Shown piece after piece: positions 7,631-15,570 of a DNA stretch of 64,000 nt (positions are counted from its first letter, which is position 1; every line of letters begins with the position of its first letter). Source of the stretch: Marilutibacter penaei. Lineage in GTDB: Bacteria; Pseudomonadota; Gammaproteobacteria; Xanthomonadales; Xanthomonadaceae. The stretch spans positions 235,391 through 299,390 of the forward strand of contig NZ_JACHTE010000006.1 of assembly GCF_014145395.1 (NCBI RefSeq). Reading direction: 5' to 3'. The notes below the pieces were generated by a model, which was not told the origin of the DNA, searched no databases, and worked only from the letters and a program-made list of their open reading frames with translations. The translations under genes and the position numbers were made by a program.

Positions 7631-10600
7631 ATGGCGGAACGGGACGTACAGACGGAAGGCGCGCCGGAACGGCCGGGCTCCGCGGTCGACAAGGCAGTCG
7701 CGGAAGGCGGTGCCTACGAGGTGTTGCAGCGCCGCCTGGTGGAGCAGGGCCGGCAGTTGGACGCGCATGCGGCGACGCTCAATGCCCGCCGCCTGGAGAC
7801 CTTCGGCAGCAGTCGCATGGAGCTGCTGGGGCGGTTGAGGGTCCGCACCGGGCACAACTGCGTCGCACGCGACCTGGTCCAGGTCGGCGACCGGCTGCTG
7901 TTCGGCTACAACGTGTTCCTCGGGCTGAAGAAGGAAACCCGGGTCGAGGACGTGTTCTCGCTGTATCAGCTGGTCGAGACCGCCGAAGGCCACGACGTCA
8001 CCCCGGTGGCGATCGCGGACAGCTTCCTCGGCAACGACGCCTTCGTGCAGGATTTCCGCGAGCTGTACGCCTATTACAAGGACACCCGGCTGGTGCAGCT
8101 GGCGGTGCGGGACGGCAAACTGCTGGCCGCGTTCCAGATCGGCGAGCGCCTCGACGACCTGCGCGTGTTCCGCTGGACGCTTTCGGACGAGGGCCGGGAG
8201 GTCCGGTACATCGACAATCGCGGCGAGCGCGACATCGCCCTGCCCGCGCCCTATGACTTCGAATGGACCGAAGCCACCCGGGAGATGGCCGTCAACGGCC
8301 GCCATCCGCACCTCAACATCCTCGACACGGTGTTCGTCGAGACCCTCGGCGGCGACCTCACGATCAAGATCGAGGACAACACCGAGGACGGTGCCGGTAT
8401 CTACACCGAGCCGGTGGAGGACGCGACCCAGTCGCTCGACGATGCCCGGGTGGCATTCGCCCGGCTCGGCAGTTTGCTGCTGCTGAAGATCCTCCCGTAC
8501 CGGGAGCGCGATTGGCGCTACCTCGTCTACAACATCCACACCCGCCAGGTGCGCCGCATCGACGAGATCGGCCAGGCCTGCATCCAGTTGCCCGAGGACC
8601 ACGGCATCGTGTTCCCCGGCGGCTACTACCTGCAGAACGGCGAGTACAAGGCGTTCGAACAGTCCATGCAGGGCATGCGCTTCAGCCGTTCGCTGCGCTC
8701 CCCCAATGGCGAGGACGTGCTTTACGTCTTCTATGAGCCGGCAGCGGGCCGCACCGCGCTGTTCACCTACAACATGATCGAGCGTCGCTTGCAGACGCCG
8801 ATGTTCGGCCACGGCATGGCGCGGCTGTCCGATGGCCGGATGGTGCTGTTCTCCTCCGAGAGCGACGAACCGACCCGCGTGCACCCGATGCAGGTCTGGC
8901 AGACCCCCTTCACCAGCGACGAGTTCGCGGCGCGGCAACCGGCCGACAACAGTGCGTTGGGGCGTATCGGCAATGCCGAGCTGGTACGCGGCATTTCGGA
9001 CCTGTACGGGCTGGCGCGTGCGATCGGCGGAGGCGAGGTATCGGCACACCGCTACGAGCAGCTCGCGCACGACGCCCGCCGCCTGTTCGACCTGCACCAC
9101 TGGATCGCGGAGGCCCAGTCGGGCGGGATCGCTTCGCTGTTGCACGAGATCGTCGCGACGAGCGAGTCGGTGCTGGACGAGTACGAGAAGGTCGAGGGCA
9201 TACGCCGGCAGTCCGCGGAGGCGATGGCCTCGGCCGAAGCGGCGCAGAAGGCGCTGCTGGGCGGACTGCGGCCGGACGACTGGGACGAGGTGCAGCCGTT
9301 CGTGGAAGCGCTGAACGCACTCTCCCGCCACCGGGGCCGCCTGCTGACGCTGCGCGAGCAGCGCTATGTCGACACGGTGCGCATCGATGAACTCGAAGCG
9401 CGGGTGCAGGAGGCGCAGGCAGGCATCGGCAGCGCCACCGGGCGCTACCTCGCCAGTGAACGGTCCCTGCAGCCGTTCGAAGCGCGCCTGGAAACGCTGG
9501 ATGCGGAAGCGCAGGCCGTGGGCAGCGTCAACGGGATCGATGCCCCGCTGCAGGCCATGCAGTCCATGTCGGCCGACCTGGACATGCTGTCGGAACTGAT
9601 GGCGCGCCTGAAGGTCGAGGATGCCACCCAGCGCACCCGCATCGTCGAGTCGATATCGGCGTTGTATGCGCGCCTCAACCAGGCCAAGGCGCGGGCATCG
9701 CAGCGACGGAAGCAACTGGGTTCGGCCGAATCGGTGGCGCAGTTCGGCGCGCAGTTCAGCCTGTTCTCGCAGAGCATTGCCAGCGCATTGGCGCTGGCGC
9801 AGGATCCCGAGGCCTGCGACGAGCAGTTGTCGCGGCTGATGGTGCAGCTGGAGGAGCTGGAGAGCCAGTTCGGCGAGCACGAACAGTTCCTCGACGACAT
9901 CCTCGCCAAGCGCGAGGAACTCCTGGAGACGTTCGAGGCGCACAAGCAGACGCTCGTGGACGTGCGCCAGCGCAAGGCGCAGGCGGTCGCCGACGCGGCC
10001 ACCCGGATCCTCGACGGACTGGGGCGCCGCACGGAACGCCTGCAGGGCGCGGATGAGCTCAACGCCTTCTTCGCCGGGGACCCGCTGATCCTCAAGCTGC
10101 GGGAACTGGTCGAACGCCTGCGCGATCTGCGCGACAACGTGCGGGCCGACGACATCGAAGCGCGTCTGAAGGCCACGCGCGACCAGGCGGTCAGGGGCCA
10201 ACGCGACCGCAGCGAGCTGTTCGAAGCCGGCGGCGATGTCATCAGGCTGGGGCCGCGCCATCGCTTCAGCGTGAATACCCAGCCCCTCGACATCACCGTG
10301 CTGCCCCGTGGCGACGGACTGGCCCTGCACCTGACCGGGACCGACTTCTTCGAACCGCTGCATGACGACGTGCTGGAGGCATCGCGCGACTACTGGCAGG
10401 TCTCGCTGGACTCCGAATCGCCGGCGCTCTACCGCGGCGAGTATCTTGCGGGCCTGGTGCTGGACGCCGCCCGCGAAGGCCGCGACGGGCTGGACATGGC
10501 GCTGCTCACGCAGGCGCTCGCGCAACCCGATGCCATGGCGGCGCGGGTCCGGCAGTTCGCTGCACCCCGGTATCGGGAAGGGTACGAGAAAGGCATCCAC

Positions 10601-12937
10601 GACCACGATGCCGCGTTGATCCTGCAAGCGCTGATCCCGCTGCAACAGAGCGCAGGCGGCCTGATCCACGCGCCGGATGCCCGCGCGCTGGCCTGGCTGT
10701 CCTGGCACGCGCTGCGGGGTACGGAGCCGGGCGAACGTTGGCCCGGGCGTGCCCGAACGGTCGCCGATATCGCGCGGCTGCTGGGACGCCGCGAGGGCAT
10801 CGCCGCGCTGGAGGCGGAGATCGCCGAGACCATTGCCGGCCGGATCGAAGCGCTGGACTGGCCCTTCGCGCCCGCCCTTGCGGCTTCTGCGGCGGCGTAT
10901 CTTGCCGCCGAATTGTCGGCCCCGCATCCGCGCCTGTGGGCGAGCGGCCCGGCCCGCGACCTCCTCGAAGCGCTGCGTTCGCGATTGACCGCCAGCCATG
11001 CCTGGGAGGGCCTCGAGCAGGCGCTTGCAGTCCTGCAGGCGCGTCCCGGCGCGCAGTGGGCGCTGGCGCGCAGCTGGCTCCAGGCGCTCGCCGCGGAACC
11101 CGGGCATGCCCCATCGGCACGCCACGTGGACGAAGCGGTGGGCCTGTTGCTGCTCGGGGAGCCGCTCGGGTTGAAGGTGTCGGAAACCGCGTTGTCGGTC
11201 CGCGTGGATGGCCTGCTGGGGGAGCATCCGCGCATCGAGGACGGTGGCATGTCGCTGGCCGTGGACGACTTCGCCACGCGCCTGCGGCAGCACCGCGACC
11301 GGTTCGTGCCCGGGTTCCAGCGCTACCAGGCGCAGCGCCAGGCCGTGGTCGAACGCGAGCGCAAGGCGATGAAGCTGGAGGCGTTCAAGCCGCGGCCGCT
11401 GAGCTCGTTCGTACGCAACCGGCTCATCAACGAGGTCTATCTGCCGGTGATCGGCGACAACCTCGCGAAGCAGATGGGCACCGTGGGCGAATCCAAGCGC
11501 AGCGACCTGATGGGGCTGCTGATGATGATTTCGCCCCCCGGCTACGGCAAGACCACGCTGATGGAGTACGTGGCGCACCGGCTGGGCCTGAATTTCATGA
11601 AGGTCAACGGGCCGGCGCTCGGGCACCACGTGCGTTCGCTGGACCCGGCGCAGGCGCCCGACGCGACCTCCCGCCAGGAACTGGAGAAGCTCAACCTGGC
11701 CCTGGAGATGGGCAACAACGTGATGCTGTACGTGGACGACATCCAGCACACGAATCCGGAGTTCCTGCAGAAATTCATATCGCTGTGCGACGGGACGCGT
11801 CGCATCGAGGGCGTGTGGAAGGGCGATACCCGCACCTACGACATGCGCGGAAAGAAGTTCTGCGTGGTGATGGCAGGCAACCCGTACACCGAGTCGGGCG
11901 AGGTCTTCCGGATCCCCGACATGCTGGCCAACCGGGCCGACATCTACAACCTGGGCGACGTGCTGGGCGGCATGGAGGATGCCTTCACCCTCAGTTACAT
12001 CGAGAATTGCCTGACCTCCAATCCCGTGTTGGCGCCGCTCGCCACGCGGGATCTCGCCGACCTCTACCGTTTCGTGGACAAGGCGCGTGGCCTCGCGTTC
12101 TCGGCCAATGCCCTCAGCCATGCCTACAGCGGCGCGGAGGTCAACGAGATCACGGCGGTACTCGAGCGCCTGCTCAAGGTGCGTGACACCGTCTACCGCG
12201 TGAACCAGCAGTACATCGCCAGTGCCGCGCAGGCGGACCGTTACCGCACCGAACCGCCGTTCAAGCTGCAGGGCAGCTACCGCAACATGAACAAGCTGGC
12301 GGAGAAGCTGTCACCGGTCATGAACGATGCGGAGCTCAAGCAGTTGATCGACGACCACTACCTGGGCGAGGCGCAACTGCTGACCACGGGGGCGGAAGAG
12401 AACCTGCTGAAGCTGGCCGAACTTCGGGGGACGCAGGATGCCGACCAGCAGCAGCGCTGGGCGCAGATCAAGCGCGACTTCATGCGGAACAAGGCCATGG
12501 GCGGCGAGGACGCCGACGTCGGCCAGCGCGTGGTCGCGCAGCTGGCCGACCTGACCGAGGGCGTGCGCGCCTGGAGCGCCGATGCGGACACACGGCGGAG
12601 CGCGGTAGCCGACGCGCCGTGGCCTGCGTTGCTGGAGGTGCTGGAGCGCATCGCGAAGCCACAGGGGGAGAACGCGGTCGCGGCCGCGCCGCCGACCGAA
12701 GCATCGCACGCGTCGGAGGCGCCGGGTCTCGCCGCGGCGGTGGTCGCGGCCTTCGCCCCGCTGGTGGACAGCCTGCAGGCACGGGCGGAACAGCAATCAC
12801 GGCTGCTGGCCGAGCTGGTGCGGCTCGCCGATCGCAGTCCGGATGCCGTCGTCCTCAGCGAAACCGAGCGGCAGATGCAGTTGGAACAGGCGTTGAAGGA
12901 GTTCGCCGATCGCCTGCACGGCCGGACATCCCGCTAG
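7631..12937 (+). CDS. Giant coiled-coil AAA ATPase ('DNA repair ATPase', DUF3686 type)
   Basis: 1768 aa. Residues about 1-450 match my memory of the DUF3686 domain ('ATPase involved in DNA repair'), a beta-rich N-terminal region of unknown role. Residues about 500-850 are mainly coiled coil. A mixed region follows to about 1270. An AAA ATPase module lies near 1290-1470, with Walker A SPPGYGKTT (1301-1309), Walker B VMLYVDD (1364-1370), and an NRAD arginine-containing motif downstream. The C-terminal about 300 residues are helical and low-complexity. No signal peptide or transmembrane segment is seen, so it should be cytoplasmic. The 'DNA repair' name rests on weak similarity to SMC/Rad50-like coils, and no DNA-binding motif is visible. 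Gene order suggests that it works with the PspA/flotillin membrane machinery. Confidence 0.88.
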   Translation: MAERDVQTEGAPERPGSAVDKAVAEGGAYEVLQRRLVEQGRQLDAHAATLNARRLETFGSSRMELLGRLRVRTGHNCVARDLVQVGDRLLFGYNVFLGLKKETRVEDVFSLYQLVETAEGHDVTPVAIADSFLGNDAFVQDFRELYAYYKDTRLVQLAVRDGKLLAAFQIGERLDDLRVFRWTLSDEGREVRYIDNRGERDIALPAPYDFEWTEATREMAVNGRHPHLNILDTVFVETLGGDLTIKIEDNTEDGAGIYTEPVEDATQSLDDARVAFARLGSLLLLKILPYRERDWRYLVYNIHTRQVRRIDEIGQACIQLPEDHGIVFPGGYYLQNGEYKAFEQSMQGMRFSRSLRSPNGEDVLYVFYEPAAGRTALFTYNMIERRLQTPMFGHGMARLSDGRMVLFSSESDEPTRVHPMQVWQTPFTSDEFAARQPADNSALGRIGNAELVRGISDLYGLARAIGGGEVSAHRYEQLAHDARRLFDLHHWIAEAQSGGIASLLHEIVATSESVLDEYEKVEGIRRQSAEAMASAEAAQKALLGGLRPDDWDEVQPFVEALNALSRHRGRLLTLREQRYVDTVRIDELEARVQEAQAGIGSATGRYLASERSLQPFEARLETLDAEAQAVGSVNGIDAPLQAMQSMSADLDMLSELMARLKVEDATQRTRIVESISALYARLNQAKARASQRRKQLGSAESVAQFGAQFSLFSQSIASALALAQDPEACDEQLSRLMVQLEELESQFGEHEQFLDDILAKREELLETFEAHKQTLVDVRQRKAQAVADAATRILDGLGRRTERLQGADELNAFFAGDPLILKLRELVERLRDLRDNVRADDIEARLKATRDQAVRGQRDRSELFEAGGDVIRLGPRHRFSVNTQPLDITVLPRGDGLALHLTGTDFFEPLHDDVLEASRDYWQVSLDSESPALYRGEYLAGLVLDAAREGRDGLDMALLTQALAQPDAMAARVRQFAAPRYREGYEKGIHDHDAALILQALIPLQQSAGGLIHAPDARALAWLSWHALRGTEPGERWPGRARTVADIARLLGRREGIAALEAEIAETIAGRIEALDWPFAPALAASAAAYLAAELSAPHPRLWASGPARDLLEALRSRLTASHAWEGLEQALAVLQARPGAQWALARSWLQALAAEPGHAPSARHVDEAVGLLLLGEPLGLKVSETALSVRVDGLLGEHPRIEDGGMSLAVDDFATRLRQHRDRFVPGFQRYQAQRQAVVERERKAMKLEAFKPRPLSSFVRNRLINEVYLPVIGDNLAKQMGTVGESKRSDLMGLLMMISPPGYGKTTLMEYVAHRLGLNFMKVNGPALGHHVRSLDPAQAPDATSRQELEKLNLALEMGNNVMLYVDDIQHTNPEFLQKFISLCDGTRRIEGVWKGDTRTYDMRGKKFCVVMAGNPYTESGEVFRIPDMLANRADIYNLGDVLGGMEDAFTLSYIENCLTSNPVLAPLATRDLADLYRFVDKARGLAFSANALSHAYSGAEVNEITAVLERLLKVRDTVYRVNQQYIASAAQADRYRTEPPFKLQGSYRNMNKLAEKLSPVMNDAELKQLIDDHYLGEAQLLTTGAEENLLKLAELRGTQDADQQQRWAQIKRDFMRNKAMGGEDADVGQRVVAQLADLTEGVRAWSADADTRRSAVADAPWPALLEVLERIAKPQGENAVAAAPPTEASHASEAPGLAAAVVAAFAPLVDSLQARAEQQSRLLAELVRLADRSPDAVVLSETERQMQLEQALKEFADRLHGRTSR

Positions 12938-12947
12938 GATCGGCGAA

Positions 12948-13664
12948 ATGGACTTCGACGCACTCGACCGGCAGCTCCGGGACAGCATCGCCGACCAGCG
13001 GCTGGACAACGAGGAGCGCCATGAACTCCGGCAGCTGGGTGAACGCATCGATCGCGAGCAGGTGCGCTTCCTGCGCAACCGCGCCTTCGCGATGGTCCGC
13101 GAGGGCCTTGAGGCGAACCCGGGCGACGCGCGGGCGCTGCTGAAGTGGCTGGAGCAGGTGGTGCGGACGCTGGACGGCGCCACCGCCGTCTCCACGGTGG
13201 CCTCCACGGCCTGTTTCACGCCGGGCGACGCCTGCCTGCGCAAACTCCGGGAACTCTGCCGCGACGCACGCGCGTCGATCGACATCTGCGTGTTCACCAT
13301 CTCGGACGATCGCCTGCGCGAAGCCATCCTCGATGCCCATCGGCGTGGCGTCCGGGTGCGGGTCATCAGTGACGACGAGAAGGTGCTGGATACCGGCAAC
13401 GACATTGCCTGGTTGCGGGATCGCGGGGTCGCGGTGCGACTGGACGACAGCCGCCACCACATGCACCACAAATTCGCGCTGTTCGACGGCCGGCTGCTGG
13501 CGAACGGCAGTTTCAACTGGACGCGGAGTGCCAGCGTGTACAACCAGGAGAACCTGGCGGTCACCGACAATACGCACCTGGTCCGCTGTTACGCGGGCGA
13601 ATTCGAAGCCCTTTGGGCCCGCTATGGGCACCGGCCTGTGCGGGGGGCCGCCGGCACGGGATAA
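12948..13664 (+). CDS. Phospholipase D-like protein with a single HKD motif
   Basis: 238 aa, starting 10 nt after the ATPase stop and therefore probably in the same transcript. Residues 1-85 are helical and charged. Residues about 88-225 form one PLD domain: SIDICVFTISDDRLREAIL, then the HKD motif HHKFALFD (His173, Lys175, Asp180) followed by NGSFNWT (Gly187, Ser188, Asn190). A single-HKD protein must dimerise to make an active site, as in Nuc endonuclease or mitochondrial PLD6. No signal peptide or membrane segment is seen, so a cytoplasmic nuclease or phosphodiesterase acting on phospholipid is possible. The substrate cannot be told from sequence. Confidence 0.85.
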   Translation: MDFDALDRQLRDSIADQRLDNEERHELRQLGERIDREQVRFLRNRAFAMVREGLEANPGDARALLKWLEQVVRTLDGATAVSTVASTACFTPGDACLRKLRELCRDARASIDICVFTISDDRLREAILDAHRRGVRVRVISDDEKVLDTGNDIAWLRDRGVAVRLDDSRHHMHHKFALFDGRLLANGSFNWTRSASVYNQENLAVTDNTHLVRCYAGEFEALWARYGHRPVRGAAGTG

Positions 13665-13692
13665 TGGCGCCCCCGCCGTCCCCGAGCTGCCG

Positions 13693-14589
13693 ATGCCCGT
13701 CGCGTCCTATCCCGAGTACCCCTTCACCCCGAAACGCCTGGAGGTGCGGCCGGGCATCGGCATGAGTTACCTCGACGAGGGCCCTCGCGACGGCGAAGTG
13801 GTCGTCATGCTGCACGGCAATCCATCGTGGAGTTACTACTGGCGCAAACTGGTGTCGGGTCTGTCGGACCGCTACCGCTGCATCGTGCCGGACCACGTCG
13901 GCATGGGATTGTCCGATCGTCCGGACGATGCCGCCTACGCATACACGCTGCAGTCGCGTGTCGACGATCTCGAAACGCTGCTCCAGCACCTGGGCGTCAC
14001 CGGCCCGGTGACGCTGGCGGTGCACGACTGGGGTGGCATGGTCGGCTTCGGCTGGGCGCTGGCACGGCGGGAACGGGTGCGCCGGCTGGTGGTGCTGAAC
14101 ACCGCGGCGTTCCCGCTGCCTGCGGCGAAGCCGATGCCGTGGCAGCTGTCGATGGGCCGCGATTCTCGCATCGGCGGCTTCCTGATCCGCGCGTTCAACC
14201 TGTTCGCGCGGGGTGCGACCCGGTTCGGCGTCGAAACGAAGATGCCGGCCGGCGTGCGCCATGCCTTCGAGGCGCCGTACAACGGCTGGACCAACGCGAT
14301 CAGCACGCTGCGTTTCATGCAGGACATCCCACTGGCGGAAGGCGACCGCGCGTGGTCGCTGGTGGCGGAGTCGGGCCGGGTGCTGCACGAGTACGCCGAC
14401 CGGCCGGTGTTCATCGGCTGGGGGCTGCGCGATTTCGTGTTCGACCGGCACTTCCTCGAGGGCTTCAAGGCCGCGCTGCCGGGCGCGGAGGTGCATGCGT
14501 TCGAGGACGCAAACCATTACGTGCTGCAGGACAAGGCCGAGGTGCTGGTGCCTGCGATCCGGGCGTTCCTCGATCGGCATCCTCTGTAA
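13693..14589 (+). CDS. oleB: OleB, beta-lactone decarboxylase of long-chain olefin synthesis
   Basis: 298-aa alpha/beta hydrolase of the haloalkane-dehalogenase branch. OleB turns the cis-beta-lactone made by OleC into a cis-olefin plus CO2. The nucleophile is Asp112 in AVHDWGG, the acid Asp247 in GLRDFVFD and the base His275 in EDANHYVLQDK. The oxyanion loop HGNPSWSYYWR is at 41-51. Asp112/His275 correspond to Asp114/His277 of X. campestris OleB as I recall them. The longer upstream frame overlaps the PLD gene and is rejected. The start MPVASYPEYPF lies 28 nt after that gene. The link to oleC, oleD and the separated oleA supports the call. Confidence 0.93.
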   Translation: MPVASYPEYPFTPKRLEVRPGIGMSYLDEGPRDGEVVVMLHGNPSWSYYWRKLVSGLSDRYRCIVPDHVGMGLSDRPDDAAYAYTLQSRVDDLETLLQHLGVTGPVTLAVHDWGGMVGFGWALARRERVRRLVVLNTAAFPLPAAKPMPWQLSMGRDSRIGGFLIRAFNLFARGATRFGVETKMPAGVRHAFEAPYNGWTNAISTLRFMQDIPLAEGDRAWSLVAESGRVLHEYADRPVFIGWGLRDFVFDRHFLEGFKAALPGAEVHAFEDANHYVLQDKAEVLVPAIRAFLDRHPL

Positions 14590-14648
14590 AGCAGAGCATG
14601 TCTTGTCGCGAAGGACGTTGCCGGGTGGGCAGTCGCTGCGATGACGCA

Positions 14649-14965
14649 GGTGGCCGTGCCAGCGTGGGACACGCCGTGAATACGTCCTTGTAGGCTCGGA
14701 CGCGGCATCCATGCCGCGTACGGTCCCCCGCTGGCACGGCCACCCACGTCCCGGCACCAGGCCGGTTGTTGCGGCAAGAAAGCGGACCGTCGTATGGGCA
14801 CGTGCGCGGGCTGATGGGTCACCAAGACCGAGCTGCTTTTCTCTTGGCTGTCCAAGCCCACTGGATGGACGTGGGTGGGCATGGCAGTCCGGAACCGTAC
14901 GCGGCATGGATGCCGCGTCCGAGCCCCCAGGGATGGGTTTACGGCGTGTTCCGGACTGCCATGCC
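14649..14965. repeat. Two composite palindromic repeat units in opposite orientation downstream of oleB
   Basis: This fills most of the 420-base gap after oleB. A perfect 30-bp inverted repeat links 14695-14724 and 14894-14923, and each arm holds its own palindrome CGCGGCATCCATGCCGCG or its complement. Each arm is also flanked by its own inverted pair: 14649-14664 with 14729-14744 (16 bp), and 14878-14895 with 14948-14965 (18 bp). The picture is two copies of a roughly 90-bp hairpin unit facing each other across about 130 bp. I infer short interspersed palindromic elements of REP/MITE kind, of unknown mobility. They could also end transcription between oleB and the opposing ykgJ gene. No coding frame here is convincing. 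Confidence 0.8.
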
Positions 14966-15009
14966 TGCCCGCGTCACTCGCTGATGCTTCACTCCAAACG
15001 CGTCGAACT

Positions 15010-15417
15010 TCAGGCCGCCAGCGGCGCGATCGGCGCGGGCGGTTCGGTCGGGGGTTCGGTGGGTTCGGTCGGGAAATCCCAGTCCGCCTGCGTCAGCACT
15101 GGCATCCCGTGCGCCAGGCGCGCCTTGTCGCATTGCGGGCTCGGCGCACCGTACTCCCACGACGCCGGCACTTCCCGGCACACGCTCGGCTTGATCGCGT
15201 GGATGCTGCAACGCGCCCGCACCCCGATCTCCGCGTCCAGCGCCACGCAGCGCGGCGATGGCTCCCACGTGCCGCGCATCACCACACGATGCGGGTCGAA
15301 ACGCTCCGTCAGCGCTTCGGGCACCGTGCCGCCCAGCGTCGGCATGGTCTCGGCCCAGTGGAAGGACACGCGGAAGTGGGCGCAGCAGGCGCCGCAGGTC
15401 AGGCAGGGGTGGCTCAT
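15010..15417 (-). CDS. YkgJ-family cysteine-cluster protein
   Basis: 135 aa from the start MSHPCLTCGACC; the longer frame upstream adds a basic, unlikely extension. Conserved cysteines are grouped as CLTCGACC near the N-terminus, then PRCVALD, RCSIHAIKPSVC and PQC, the pattern of the YkgJ (UPF0153) family, which is predicted to bind zinc or an iron-sulphur cluster. The C-terminus is a proline/threonine-rich tail. It is read against oleB and oleC and divergent from oleC (153-nt gap). Its role is unknown, and any link with olefin synthesis rests on position alone. Confidence 0.85.
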   Translation of the reverse strand: MSHPCLTCGACCAHFRVSFHWAETMPTLGGTVPEALTERFDPHRVVMRGTWEPSPRCVALDAEIGVRARCSIHAIKPSVCREVPASWEYGAPSPQCDKARLAHGMPVLTQADWDFPTEPTEPPTEPPAPIAPLAA

Positions 15418-15570
15418 GGCCGGTCGGGTCAAGAAGAGGCGCGGCCGGGATGCGGCGCCGGGTCGCGGCATTGTCGCGATTGCCGGGCACCGCGCAAGTG
15501 CCGCCCTTCTGACGGTTCAGGCACGGGGCAGACGTGGCCATGCATCGATCGGAACGGCGACAATGGACTC

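Noticed and set aside
5449..7692. 747-codon open frame antisense to the flotillin gene
   Set aside because: Leucine/arginine/aspartate-rich mirror of the coiled-coil coding strand; no start context or family resemblance.
7481..12121. 1546-codon open frame antisense to the giant ATPase gene
   Set aside because: Composition is that of a high-GC shadow frame (His/Leu/Arg/Gln-rich, no domain), while the plus strand has clear Walker motifs.
14875..15570. N-terminal extension of OleC by over 200 codons
   Set aside because: It would cross the palindromic repeats and run antisense to ykgJ; the ATG at 15571 matches family length.
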